Assembly (NCBI GenBank): GCA_947581795.1
Contig: CANPVS010000001.1
Coordinates: forward strand, 62,001 to 126,000
Length of the DNA: 64,000 nucleotides
Direction: 5' to 3'
DNA from: an uncultured Oscillospiraceae bacterium
Lineage (GTDB): Bacteria; Bacillota; Clostridia; Oscillospirales; Oscillospiraceae
Below are positions 17,801 through 25,963 of the stretch, one piece after another. The notes beneath the pieces are model-generated. The model did not search any database. It was not told the origin of the DNA and saw only the letters and a program-made list of their open reading frames with translations. Every line of letters begins with the position of its first letter. Position 1 is the stretch's first letter. Both the position numbers and the translations under genes were made by a program.

Positions 17801-19078
17801 ATGAAGCAGCTCAAAAGGGCCCGCTGGGTCACGGACAAGTTCATACTTCTCATGTTGGGCGTGTTCCCCCTCTTCGTGGGCTTTGAGGGCTACAACAACG
17901 TCACCGCCTCCAAGTTCTGGTTCTTCGCCATCGCCACAGTGACGTGGCTGGCGGCAGTGGCGTTATTGCTGCTCCTTGGCCTGGCCCGGGGGGAGCGGTA
18001 CCGGCCACGGGTACGGCCAGCCCACCTGCTGGTGGGGGCGTTCCTGGCGGCGGGGGGCGTATCGGCGATGGCGTCGGAATACGGCACGGTATGCCTGGTG
18101 GGCGCCAACCGTTTTGATGGGTATCTCACCACCGTGCTGTACGCCGCCTGCTTTTTCGGGGTGTCGGCCCTGGCCGCGCCCCGGCGGCGCTATGTCTGGG
18201 CGCTGGGGGCCTCCTCGGCGGTGTGCTGCGCCATCGCGGTGCTGCAGCTGTTCGGCCTGGATCCCTTCTGGTTCTACCCGACGGGGACCAACTATTATGA
18301 CAAATATATCGCCTACAACAGCGCCTTCCTTGGCACCATCGGCAACACGGGGCTGCTGTCGGCCTACCTGTGTCTGGCCGGGCCGCTGCTGGCGGCGTTC
18401 GCGGCGCTGTCGGAGCGGCGGGCGGACAAGGTCCTGTTTCTGCCCGCGGCGCTGTGCTTCGGGGTCATACTGGCCTGCGACGTGGACGCGGGGCTGGTGG
18501 CTGTGGCGGGGTGCGCGCTGATAGCAATCCCTGTGTGCATCCAAAAAGACAAAACAGCGAAGACAGCCGGCTGCGTCAGCGGTGGGATCACGGTCCTGGG
18601 GCTGGGGGCGCTGTATTTCTGGCCGGGGAAGAGCGGGACCATTTACGAGATGAGCCAGGTCCTCCACGGCCATCTGGCGGACGAGTTCGGCTCCCACCGG
18701 GGCCAGATCTGGAAGCAGGCTTGGGAGCTTTTCAGAGAGCATCCCTGGCTGGGCGGCGGTCCCGGCACCACAGGGACCCGGTTCCACATCCAGTGGTACA
18801 GCGAGGTGCGAAACGCCACGGCCAACGTGACCAACGCCCACAACGTGTATCTGGGGTATCTCGTCAACATCGGCGTCGTCGGCGCGGGGTTTTATGTGGC
18901 CGCCGTCGTGTCCAGCTTGGTCACGTGGATAAAGCGGCGGAAGGAGGGGGCGCTGTACCCGGCCCTGGGGGCGGCGTTTTTGTGCTACTGCATCCAGGAC
19001 TTCTTCGGCCTGGGCCTGAGCCTCACGGCGCCCATGATGTGGGTGATCTGGGGGCTCATCGAAACGGCAGGGGAATAA
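17801..19078 (+). CDS. O-antigen ligase/polymerase-like membrane protein
   Basis: A 425-residue polytopic membrane protein with about ten hydrophobic segments. The C-terminal part holds the large extracytoplasmic loop and helix pattern of the O-antigen ligase/Wzy group: HRGQIWKQAWELFREHPWLGGGPGT followed by NVTNAHNVYLGYLVNIG, including the conserved NAHN His. Such proteins polymerise or ligate lipid-linked glycans at the outer membrane face. No glycan cluster is adjacent, so its substrate is unknown. An in-frame ATG also exists at 17768, but the promoter lies across that region, so 17801 is preferred. Confidence 0.7.
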   Translation: MKQLKRARWVTDKFILLMLGVFPLFVGFEGYNNVTASKFWFFAIATVTWLAAVALLLLLGLARGERYRPRVRPAHLLVGAFLAAGGVSAMASEYGTVCLVGANRFDGYLTTVLYAACFFGVSALAAPRRRYVWALGASSAVCCAIAVLQLFGLDPFWFYPTGTNYYDKYIAYNSAFLGTIGNTGLLSAYLCLAGPLLAAFAALSERRADKVLFLPAALCFGVILACDVDAGLVAVAGCALIAIPVCIQKDKTAKTAGCVSGGITVLGLGALYFWPGKSGTIYEMSQVLHGHLADEFGSHRGQIWKQAWELFREHPWLGGGPGTTGTRFHIQWYSEVRNATANVTNAHNVYLGYLVNIGVVGAGFYVAAVVSSLVTWIKRRKEGALYPALGAAFLCYCIQDFFGLGLSLTAPMMWVIWGLIETAGE

Positions 19079-19116
19079 GAGGGGGTGCGCTGCGAGCGCA
19101 CCCTACGATATTGAAC

Positions 19117-19230
19117 GCCTCCCTCTGACGAGGGAGGTGGCCCGGCGAAGCCGGGACGGAGGGAGAGATAGACTTTTTCTCTCCCCCAGTCAGCGCAAAA
19201 GCGCTGACAGCCCCCTCATCAGAGGGGGCC
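19117..19230 (-). repeat. R1 repeat copy 2
   Basis: Read on the minus strand it is GGCCCCCTCTGATGAGGGGG, CTGTCAGCGC-TTTT-GCGCTGACTG, GGGGAGAG, a CTCCCTCCGTCCCGGC hairpin and CCTCCCTCGTCAGAGGGAGGC. It is an uninterrupted copy of the family and fills most of the gap between the two flanking genes. Confidence 0.8.
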
Positions 19231-19252
19231 TTCATAATAGAAGGGCAACAAA

Positions 19253-19278
19253 AGACCCGCACCGGCTGGTGCGGGTCT
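19253..19278. terminator. Bidirectional terminator
   Basis: An 11-bp stem AGACCCGCACC/GGTGCGGGTCT with a 4-nt loop. TCTTTT follows on the plus strand and TTTTGTTG on the minus strand, so it can end transcripts from both convergent genes. Confidence 0.85.
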
Positions 19279-19290
19279 CTTTTGTATGTG

Positions 19291-21582
19291 TCATTGGGTG
19301 TCGGTCTCGCTGTCGCCGCCGCTGACCTCAGTGTCGGTGTTGCTGTCACCGCCGCTGCTACCGCCCTCGTTGCCGCTGGGAGGCGCGGGCTCCTGGGTAG
19401 CCGGGGCCTGGGTGGCCGGAGCCTGGGTAGCCGGGGCCTGCGTCGCGGGAGCCTGGGTAGCCGGGGCCTGAGAGGGCTGGACCGGGCCGGGCTCCGTGAC
19501 GGTAGTGGGCGGCGTGGCTGTGGGCGTTGCCGTGGCCTGGGTCTGGTCAGGCGTGTTGGTGGGCAGAGGCGAAGGGCTGGGACTGGCGGAGGGTTCGGGC
19601 GAGGGGGATACCTCGGCGAACACGTCGTTGCACAGGACCTTCGTGCCCGGATAGGTGCGCACGATCTGGCCGGAGTAGTTGCCCATGAACCGGACGGTCA
19701 CCACCACGGTGTCGTTATATACACGGGCGTTGACGGTGTAGTCGATGCCGTTTTGCAGGACGGTGCTGCCGTCCTTGATCTGCAGCAGGCTCAGGTTCGT
19801 GGTCTCGTCGATGGCGGGGACCAGGATGTGGCCGGCAGAGGCGGCGGGCGCGGCGCCGGTGGCGGGAGCGGGGGCCTGGATGGAATCGTCCAGCTTGAAG
19901 AGCATCACCTGCAGGGCGTCGTTGGGCTCCCTGGAGGTGGTGAACTGGAGCAGATCCCGGGCCACCGCGTCGCTCTCGGGCATCAGGCCGCTGCCAAGGT
20001 AGAGCACATGGCCGCTGGGGATGACCTGGCCCTGGACGTCGTCGCCGCTGGCGTTGCCGGTGGCGGGGAAATCGTCGGGGGTGACCGCGTCGGGGATCAT
20101 CTCCATGCTGTTGATGTAATGGGTGCCGTCGTCGCCGTAGGTCAGGGTACGGACGGTGGAACCGTCATCCTTCTCCACGTCCTCAATGAGGAAGCGGGTG
20201 CGGATGTGGTTGTCGTTCAGAATAAAGGCGTCGCTGTTGTCGCCCAGGTTGATGTAGGCGTCGTTGTTCTCCAGGGAGTAGCGGTAGCCGCTGCTGTAGT
20301 AATCCATGTTGGAGGTCCACAGCATACCGGCCGTGAGGGCGCTGCCGTCCAGGCACCAGGTGCCGTCGTCGGCCTGGAACATGTTCACGTCCACGGTGCG
20401 CATGCTGGAGCCGTCGATATTCAGGAGAACGGAGGCCACGGGGCCGCTCTGGGCGGGCGACTGGGCCGCCCCGGTCTCGGGGGCGGCAACGGTCTCGGCG
20501 CCGGTGCCGGCGTCCACATAGGAGATGGTCATGCCGCCGTCGGAAGCGCCCTGGTCATCGGTATCGGAGGTGATATTGCCGGCCTCGGAGCCGCTGTCGG
20601 AGCCGCCCTCGTCGGACAGCTCGCCGGCCTCGGTGGGTATATCACTCACCAGGGCTATCACGTAGACCTCATCGTCATCGATCTCGTCCACTTCGGCGAA
20701 CACGCCGGACTGGGCCTCGCCGTATACGCCGTAGTCGATGGCCGCGGCGGGCGCGGGCGTGGCGACAGGCGTGGGCATGGGGCTGGGGGAGGGCTGATCG
20801 CTTGGCACCGGCGTGTCAGCGGGCGCAGGGTGGGCGCTGATGACCTGCAGGGCGAACGCGTCGGGCTCCTCCACCCGGAAGGTGACGGAGTTGTTGCGGA
20901 TGGCGTATGTACCGATCTGGGACCACTCGCCCTCGTCTGGGACCAGCTCGTCCTGGGTATAGCTGTAGACGGCCAGACCCTCGTCATTGGGGAAGCTGGG
21001 GTCGGAGACGGTGACGTACACCGGCTCCTCCGGGGCCTTGTTGTCGGCCCAGGTCACGTCCACCACCGTGGTGTCGCCGCTGTCGGCCAAGTCCTCGGGC
21101 GGCCGCTTGGTGCTCTCGGTGATAGACATGTCGCCGGAGATGCTCTTGCCGTTCTCATATTCGGCGGTGAACTGGGTGGTGATGCCGGGGGCTACCTCCG
21201 CCGCAACGGGAGGCGCTTCCTTTCCGCCGCCGCCAAAGAGACCCATGATCTGCGCGCCGAACAGCCGCCACACCAAAAAGGCGATGGCCGCCAGTACCAC
21301 GACGAGCAGGATCACCAGCAGGACGGTCTTCCACTTTCCGCCACCGCCGTCATCATTGCCGCCGTGATAGTCGCCGTAGCCGTCGCGATACTGACGGCTG
21401 CCGCGGGAACGGGGGGCACGGTCCTCTTCATAATAGTCCTGGTCATCGTAGTCCAGGTCATAATCGGGATCGTAGTCGCGCTCATAGGCGCGGCTGCGGG
21501 GCTTGCGTTCAGGCTCCGCCGCGCGGGCGCGGTTCTTGTTGGATCTGGACGAGGAACTCGGCGCCAGATGACTACCAGCCAT
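19291..21582 (-). CDS. Large membrane-anchored extracytoplasmic protein with Thr/Pro-rich tail
   Basis: A 763-residue protein without a recognised family. Residues 1-82 are cytoplasmic and very rich in Arg, Asp and Tyr; a membrane segment spans about 84-107; the remaining 650 residues lie outside. The outside part begins with Ig-like strands (TTVVDVTWADN, EPVYVTVSDP), has Ser/Pro linkers, a central globular region with TWCLDGSALTAGMLWTS, a further strand-rich region, and ends in a Thr/Pro tail with five PATQA repeats and an acidic end. No sortase motif is seen. A wall-spanning structural or sensory role is a guess. The tRNA genes are divergent from it. Confidence 0.7.
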   Translation of the reverse strand: MAGSHLAPSSSSRSNKNRARAAEPERKPRSRAYERDYDPDYDLDYDDQDYYEEDRAPRSRGSRQYRDGYGDYHGGNDDGGGGKWKTVLLVILLVVVLAAIAFLVWRLFGAQIMGLFGGGGKEAPPVAAEVAPGITTQFTAEYENGKSISGDMSITESTKRPPEDLADSGDTTVVDVTWADNKAPEEPVYVTVSDPSFPNDEGLAVYSYTQDELVPDEGEWSQIGTYAIRNNSVTFRVEEPDAFALQVISAHPAPADTPVPSDQPSPSPMPTPVATPAPAAAIDYGVYGEAQSGVFAEVDEIDDDEVYVIALVSDIPTEAGELSDEGGSDSGSEAGNITSDTDDQGASDGGMTISYVDAGTGAETVAAPETGAAQSPAQSGPVASVLLNIDGSSMRTVDVNMFQADDGTWCLDGSALTAGMLWTSNMDYYSSGYRYSLENNDAYINLGDNSDAFILNDNHIRTRFLIEDVEKDDGSTVRTLTYGDDGTHYINSMEMIPDAVTPDDFPATGNASGDDVQGQVIPSGHVLYLGSGLMPESDAVARDLLQFTTSREPNDALQVMLFKLDDSIQAPAPATGAAPAASAGHILVPAIDETTNLSLLQIKDGSTVLQNGIDYTVNARVYNDTVVVTVRFMGNYSGQIVRTYPGTKVLCNDVFAEVSPSPEPSASPSPSPLPTNTPDQTQATATPTATPPTTVTEPGPVQPSQAPATQAPATQAPATQAPATQAPATQEPAPPSGNEGGSSGGDSNTDTEVSGGDSETDTQ

Positions 21583-21613
21583 AATATCACTACCTTATCT
21601 TAGGGTTTTCCCC

Positions 21614-21642
21614 ATTATATATGATTTCGCGGGAAAAGGCAA
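21614..21642 (-). promoter_or_regulatory. Promoter of the 763-residue protein gene
   Basis: Minus-strand TTGCCT (21642-21637), a 17-bp spacer and TATAAT (21619-21614), 32 bp before the start codon. Confidence 0.7.
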
Positions 21643-21733
21643 CAAAAAATTACGAATAATTGCGAATTGGTTAATCGCGGCGGGAGGGGGCGACGTACAG
21701 GGAAGAAAAATGCGGTCCGGGGAGAAATTTATC

Positions 21734-21762
21734 TTGACAGACGGGGGATTAATTTGTATAAT
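21734..21762 (+). promoter_or_regulatory. tRNA operon promoter
   Basis: A perfect consensus: TTGACA (21734-21739), 17 bp, TATAAT (21757-21762), 20 bp before tRNA-Asp. Confidence 0.9.
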
Positions 21763-21782
21763 CATAAAGCTGTCTGGATCGT

Positions 21783-21859
21783 GGCCGGGTAGTTCAGTCG
21801 GTTAGAACGCCGGCCTGTCACGCCGGAGGTCGAGGGTTCAAGTCCCTTCTCGGTCGCCA
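21783..21859 (+). tRNA. tRNA-Asp (GTC)
   Basis: The acceptor stem GGCCGGG pairs with CTCGGTC, the anticodon stem CCGGC/GCCGG encloses loop CTGTCAC with anticodon GTC at 21817-21819, the T loop is GTTCAAG-type and CCA is encoded. tRNA-Thr begins at the next base. Confidence 0.97.
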
Positions 21860-21935
21860 GCTGCTGTAGCTCAGTCGGTAGAGCGCGTCATTGGTAATGA
21901 CGAGGTCGGCAGTCCGAATCTGCCCAGCAGCTCCA
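21860..21935 (+). tRNA. tRNA-Thr (GGT), integration target
   Basis: The acceptor stem GCTGCTG pairs with CAGCAGC, the anticodon stem CGTCA/TGACG holds loop TTGGTAA with anticodon GGT at 21893-21895, and CCA is encoded at 21933-21935. From the anticodon loop to beyond the CCA the sequence is repeated at 44069, marking it as the attachment site of the adjacent element. Integration leaves the tRNA intact. Confidence 0.97.
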
Positions 21936-21942
21936 CAGCAAA
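21890..21942 (+). other. attL core repeat
   Basis: 53 bp identical to 44069-44121, beginning in the tRNA-Thr anticodon loop (ATTGGTAATGAC) and ending 7 bp after the CCA. The following terminator is also shared apart from one extra A in the right copy. Confidence 0.92.
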
Positions 21943-21972
21943 CCCCGTAACCGCAATGGTTACGGGGTTTTT
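21943..21972 (+). terminator. tRNA operon terminator
   Basis: A 10-bp stem CCCCGTAACC/GGTTACGGGG with loop GCAAT followed by TTTTT. Confidence 0.92.
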
Positions 21973-22002
21973 CTATATTTTTCCAGCCATCGGATCATTC
22001 AA

Positions 22003-22025
22003 AAAAGACACACCAAAAGACACAC
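22003..22025 (+). other. Candidate integrase arm sites, left end
   Basis: Two direct copies of AAAAGACACAC (22003-22013 and 22015-22025), about 60 bp inside the core repeat. The same 11-mer occurs three times in the same orientation inside the right end. This matches the layout of arm-type sites for integrases with an N-terminal arm-binding domain. Confidence 0.65.
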
Positions 22026-22041
22026 GGGGCGCAAAAAACGA

Positions 22042-22072
22042 GCCGGACAGGGTCAATCTGTCCGGCCTTTTT
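22042..22072. terminator. Bidirectional terminator of the integrase gene
   Basis: A 9-bp stem GCCGGACAG/CTGTCCGGC with a T run on the plus side (CTTTTTAT) and TCGTTTTTTG on the minus side, just past the integrase stop codon. Confidence 0.8.
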
Positions 22073-22102
22073 ATGCTCTTCTCGTCTCCTCATGGGCGGG
22101 GT

Positions 22103-23332
22103 TTACCCGGCGCTATGCTTCTCGCTGTCTTGCGGCGTGTCCTCCTTGATGCTGTCCCGGACGATATCGCTCGCCCGCTTCCGGCTCTCTTTGTTGGCGT
22201 CGGTGTACATGCGAAGGGTGACGGCCTTGTCAGAGTGGCCCAGGTTCTCCGCTATGCTGGCAACGTCGGCGCCGTTGGTGATGCCTATGCTGGCGTAGGT
22301 GTGCCGGAGCTTGTGCGGGTGGAGCTCCACGCCGTAGCGGGCCGAGAACGTGGCGAGGTATTTTGTCGGGGTCGTTGCAAACATCGGCTCGCTGTTCTGG
22401 CCCCTCTTGGGAAACACGAATTGAGATATACCGTTCTTGATTTGTTCCCGTTGCACTTCCTTCAACAGGGCCATAACATCCGGGCCGACATCAATGGTCC
22501 TGATTCGGCGGCTCTTTGGTGTGTCTAGGTAAGACCCGGCGTCGGGAGTGTAACAGACATTACTGGCGATGGCGATCTGGTTGCTTGTGAAGTCAACGGC
22601 GTTCCACTTCAAGGCGGAAATCTCACCGCGCCTGCAGCCTGTGTCGATGAGCAGCCGGATATATGCCCGCCACTTCAACGGCTCTTTGTCCAGGCATTCC
22701 AGGATATAACGGACCTCCGAGACGGTGCATGAATCGATCTCATCCATAATGATCTCGTCCTTGCGGGGTGTGGGTCGGTCTGCTAGGTCCATCGGGTTTT
22801 GCTCGATGACCTTTTTCTTTCGTGCCCGTTTAAAAAGACCGTTTAACACGGCGTAGCACTTCACGCATGAGCTGTGCGCCTTTCCTTCGTTTTTGAGGCC
22901 CAGGAGAAGCTGATCTATATCGTTCGTCGTAACTTCCGTGATCTTCTTGTCGCCGATTTTGGGGTATATCCAGTTATCGAGGCACCGCTGGTAGCTGTCC
23001 CGTGTGTTTTCGGCCAAGCCAATTCGCTTTGCGGGCATATACATGTTTTCTGCGTACTGCCGGACTGTAAGGATTTTTGCGGCCTCCTCAGCGGCCGCGG
23101 CCTCCCGCTCCTTTCGCTCTTTCCCGGATATGACCTCCCCGGCCTTGCACTGCCTCTCAAAATCTGCGGCGACCTTGGCCAGCTCCCGCTCAATGGCCCT
23201 CTTGCTCCAGCCGGCCGGCGGCGTCCAGTGCATGGAGAGGGTGGGGAGGCCCCGGCCCCGGCGCACGCGGATGCGGTAAGATATGTTGCCGTTTTTCGCC
23301 GCAACCATGTCGATGCTGGGTATGTGTCTCAC
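22103..23332 (-). CDS. int: Tyrosine integrase of the element
   Basis: A 409-residue phage/ICE-type integrase. It has an N-terminal arm-binding-like domain (about 10-70), a SAM-like core-binding domain (about 85-175) and a catalytic domain (about 195-385). Catalytic residues are present: Arg in GCRRGEI, HxxR in HKLRHTYA, His in LGHSD and Tyr in LRMYTDA. It would act on the tRNA-Thr site. The reported start is a GTG within the GGAGGTG ribosome site, which is too close; the ATG at 23308 is alternative, so the true N-terminus is uncertain. Confidence 0.93.
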   Translation of the reverse strand: MRHIPSIDMVAAKNGNISYRIRVRRGRGLPTLSMHWTPPAGWSKRAIERELAKVAADFERQCKAGEVISGKERKEREAAAAEEAAKILTVRQYAENMYMPAKRIGLAENTRDSYQRCLDNWIYPKIGDKKITEVTTNDIDQLLLGLKNEGKAHSSCVKCYAVLNGLFKRARKKKVIEQNPMDLADRPTPRKDEIIMDEIDSCTVSEVRYILECLDKEPLKWRAYIRLLIDTGCRRGEISALKWNAVDFTSNQIAIASNVCYTPDAGSYLDTPKSRRIRTIDVGPDVMALLKEVQREQIKNGISQFVFPKRGQNSEPMFATTPTKYLATFSARYGVELHPHKLRHTYASIGITNGADVASIAENLGHSDKAVTLRMYTDANKESRKRASDIVRDSIKEDTPQDSEKHSAG

Positions 23333-23370
23333 CTCCGTTTTGACTTACATCCTTTGTGGGTATATACTGC

Positions 23371-23889
23371 TTATGAAGACGGAGCCGCTGTATCAACTGG
23401 AGTTTGATACATGGCGCGCCGATGCTCTCGCTCGAACATCGGACTATACTGCTCAATGAACGTAAAGCGGTCAAGCCCAGGCCGCGAATTACCGTAGACA
23501 CCGCGGTGCATCTCCCATAGCGAGTCCCAGCCAATGGCCTCTACGGCATCCGCCACCAGCGAAGGAAGCTGCTGGTGGAGGTCGCCATAGTTGGTTTGCC
23601 CTATTTTATTCAATAGACGGCTTACCGCCAGCCACGCCTGGTCCGGGGCAAGGAGGTCTGGGCGTTGAATATCAACGATGTTGGCTTTGACCTCGGCTAT
23701 TGTCGGAGGCCACTTACTCGTTGCGATGTGCCGATTCACAGCCTCCAGGACTACGGCAACGTTATCAGAGGCAAACATCTGATACCAAAGCGTTGCCATA
23801 GCCTTGAGGTTCTTCTCCGAGTAGGTGCTTGAGGAAGGATAAGCCGTCTTGACGCGATACAATAATAACTGGGTCTCTTCGATTGTCAT
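23371..23889 (-). CDS. Phage-type replicative helicase loader (G39P-like)
   Basis: A 172-residue protein whose N-terminal half follows the G39P helicase loader/inhibitor pattern: a short helix MTIEETQLLLYRVKTAYPSS, then KAMATLWYQMF and VVLEAVNRHIATSKWPPTIAEVKANI. In phages such proteins bind the DnaB-like helicase and deliver it to the origin. Its start overlaps the stop of the replisome gene by 4 nt (ATGA), as expected for a phage initiation module. No helicase is encoded nearby, so the host DnaB is the likely partner (inference). Confidence 0.65.
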   Translation of the reverse strand: MTIEETQLLLYRVKTAYPSSSTYSEKNLKAMATLWYQMFASDNVAVVLEAVNRHIATSKWPPTIAEVKANIVDIQRPDLLAPDQAWLAVSRLLNKIGQTNYGDLHQQLPSLVADAVEAIGWDSLWEMHRGVYGNSRPGLDRFTFIEQYSPMFEREHRRAMYQTPVDTAAPSS

Positions 23890-24404
23890 AGGACATCTTC
23901 AGACTCCACGAGAGACCGAAGTTCAGCCTGGGCTGCGGAATCCCCTGTACTCTGGTCTGGTCTGGTCTTATCTACTGTTCTCTTGTCTTCCTCTACTCTA
24001 CCATTTGATGTCCGCAGGACGTCCGCCGGTTGTCCATATGACACCGAGTTTTTGCATGCCCGCCGCCTCCGTTGGCGTTCTTTATCCGCTTCCCGAGCTT
24101 CTTGCAGCTTGCCGCCATACTCTGCCCAATCATGGATGTAAAGAGCGTCACCAAAGTCATCGAGTAGTTTTGCCTGCTTGAGCGCATCAATTAGGGCGTC
24201 GGGATCGCCCGTCCATTGTGCTGCTCTGGCAATGGTGCGGGTGCTGATGCCGGCCAATGAACCGGTGGGCGCGTTGTCCACAGCCCAGAGCCAGAGGGAT
24301 ACTAGGAGACCAAGAGCGAGCGCAGGTTCAATGTTTAAGATATCGACCAAAGCGTACAGCTTACGGTGATCCCTAAGCGACTGTTCAACTTTCACCCAAG
24401 CCAT
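23886..24404 (-). CDS. Phage replisome organizer-like protein, DnaD-like N-terminal domain
   Basis: A 172-residue protein beginning WVKVEQSLRDHRKLYAL and LGLLVSLWLWAVDNAPTGSL, the typical start of winged-helix replisome organizers, continuing with an ALKQAKLLDD...YIHDWAEYGGKL segment. The C-terminal 60 residues are charged and low in complexity. It is likely an origin-binding initiator working with the next gene product. It overlaps the excisionase-like gene by one base (TAATG). Confidence 0.65.
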   Translation of the reverse strand: MAWVKVEQSLRDHRKLYALVDILNIEPALALGLLVSLWLWAVDNAPTGSLAGISTRTIARAAQWTGDPDALIDALKQAKLLDDFGDALYIHDWAEYGGKLQEAREADKERQRRRRACKNSVSYGQPADVLRTSNGRVEEDKRTVDKTRPDQSTGDSAAQAELRSLVESEDVL

Positions 24405-24598
24405 TATTTGGCCTCCTCTCTGGGGTAGCGAGTGCCCGAGAGGTTATCCAGCACGCACATAGCTGCTGGATAATTGATGAGGTACTTTGTGCCGCTCCGT
24501 ATGGCCGGAACTGTGCCGTGACGGACCAGTTGTCGCCACAGGTACTGACTGAGTCCGCTGCGTGCGGCAGCCTCGCGTATCGTGCAATATACTGTCAT
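24404..24598 (-). CDS. Excisionase-like small helix-turn-helix protein
   Basis: A 64-residue MerR/Xis-type DNA-binding protein: IREAAARSGLSQYLWRQLVRHGTVPAIRSGTKYLINY has the helix-turn-helix and wing of excisionase-family proteins. The ATG at 24598 is chosen because AAGGAGG is at 24607-24614; the frame extends 11 codons further without a ribosome site. It heads the unit containing the replication pair and could direct excision with the integrase. Confidence 0.7.
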   Translation of the reverse strand: MTVYCTIREAAARSGLSQYLWRQLVRHGTVPAIRSGTKYLINYPAAMCVLDNLSGTRYPREEAK

Positions 24599-24717
24599 AA
24601 TATTATGCCTCCTTATGGCGCACAATATCATGTCACGCTCAATTTAGCTATAACAATTGTGGATGCAATATCGCAGCAGAAATCCGTGTATAATTTTTAT
24701 ATTCTTGGAGGTGGATC

Positions 24718-25755
24718 ATGACAGCGCATCAGGTTCTAACCAGCAAGATACCATTCATGGCAGATACGGTGGACTTCTTCTCGAAGGGTTACGAAGATGA
24801 TGTATCGCTGCTTTTCGATGAGCGAGAAGTCCTTATATATGAGGGCGAAGGCGCCAACACGGCAGCTATAAGACATCCATATTTTCGCAGCCATTATATG
24901 CAGCGCCTCCAGATAGCGGATGTGTTGGATGAACTCCTAAATACCGCCGAACTGCAGGTGGAGGCGGAGAGTTATGTCCTGGATACGTTGATGGACAAGA
25001 TGGATGAGTACCAACAGATTTCAATTGATCTTGAGTGTGTTTCCTATGCACGAAAATGCAATGAAATCTATGAAAAAAACCGACGAGAAGCAGAGCGGTT
25101 GTTATCGCTTAGCAAGTTTTTCTTTGAAAACAATATAAGGCGAATTCCGTATTCGCGCATAGAAATCATGTTTTCTGAAAACCTGCATATGCCCGAAAAA
25201 CGACTAATGCGTGATAGGGAGCATGATGTACTCTCAGATGAAGAACTAGCAGAGAACGGAATAGAAGACCCGGAGTGGGCGGACCCAGACTACTGGATCA
25301 AACATTGGAAGGAGTTGGCCAGCGGACCTCGCAGGGCAAAATACCTATATAGCTGCAAATCAATACTCGAAGCAGGCTTTGCTATCCTGGACTACATGGC
25401 TATATCCGGGATTGTTTTACGCAGGTGTAATTGCTGCAATAAAATCTTTGTTCCTGTTGGAGATGGGCGTAGTAGATATTGCAGTAACCAGTGCGCGAGA
25501 CAGCATGAAAAGAGCAGGATAGCACAAGCGAAGAATACTGAAATAGAAAGGGTAGTAAATAATATTCGTTCTTTGGGATATAGGAGAGCTTATATTTCAT
25601 GCGCTCCAAACGAGCAGGAAAAAAGAGAGAAAGAGTACCGAGATAGTTTGAATTATATTTTAAGCATCAGGGAGCGCAAAAGGAATGGAGCTCTTTCCGA
25701 CGAAGACGCCTTAAAGTTGCTGACTGACTATCATCTCAAGTTAAAAAACAGCTGA
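24718..25755 (+). CDS. Unknown protein with a CxxC zinc-ribbon (DUF6076-like)
   Basis: A 345-residue protein, transcribed divergently from the replication module. About residues 237-260 form a zinc-ribbon: CNCCNKIFVP followed by YCSNQCARQHE, preceded by a helical region and followed by a charged C-terminus. This agrees with DUF6076-type proteins of clostridial mobile elements, whose function is unknown. A ribosome site GGAGGTGG precedes the ATG, and a -10 TATAAT lies at 24689-24694. Codon use is much more AT-rich than the chromosomal genes. Confidence 0.55.
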   Translation: MTAHQVLTSKIPFMADTVDFFSKGYEDDVSLLFDEREVLIYEGEGANTAAIRHPYFRSHYMQRLQIADVLDELLNTAELQVEAESYVLDTLMDKMDEYQQISIDLECVSYARKCNEIYEKNRREAERLLSLSKFFFENNIRRIPYSRIEIMFSENLHMPEKRLMRDREHDVLSDEELAENGIEDPEWADPDYWIKHWKELASGPRRAKYLYSCKSILEAGFAILDYMAISGIVLRRCNCCNKIFVPVGDGRSRYCSNQCARQHEKSRIAQAKNTEIERVVNNIRSLGYRRAYISCAPNEQEKREKEYRDSLNYILSIRERKRNGALSDEDALKLLTDYHLKLKNS

Positions 25756-25762
25756 GGCAGTA

Positions 25763-25962
25763 TTAAGGAGGATCAAAAAGCTTGTCTTCCGCAGCCTTTC
25801 GCAGGAAGTCATAGTATTCTTCTGCTCCGCATCGGCTCACATGCTCCCTCGCCTTATGGCCTGTGGCAGTGGCCTTACAGGGGCGGCCAATTGCCGTTGT
25901 GCCCGCCCGCTTGATCTGATCTGCTTGATATGTATAATATAGTGAACACTGGAGCTTTCCAT
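25763..25962 (-). pseudogene. Probable frameshifted small gene
   Basis: An ATG at 25962 with GGAGG upstream starts one base after the stop of the XRE gene (TGATATG), suggesting coupled translation, but its frame ends after 41 codons. A second frame, open to a TAA at 25763, reads like real protein: QIKRAGTTAIGRPCKATA, then an HKAREHV...EEYYDFLRKAAEDKLF helix. A single indel between codons about 7 and 15 would join the two. I do not recognise the family. Sequencing error, decay or programmed frameshifting are all possible. Confidence 0.4.
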
Positions 25963-25963
25963 A

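Noticed and set aside
19282..21603. A 773-codon plus-strand open frame
   Set aside because: Shadow of the 763-residue minus-strand protein; Gly/Val/Asp-rich composition and no ribosome site.
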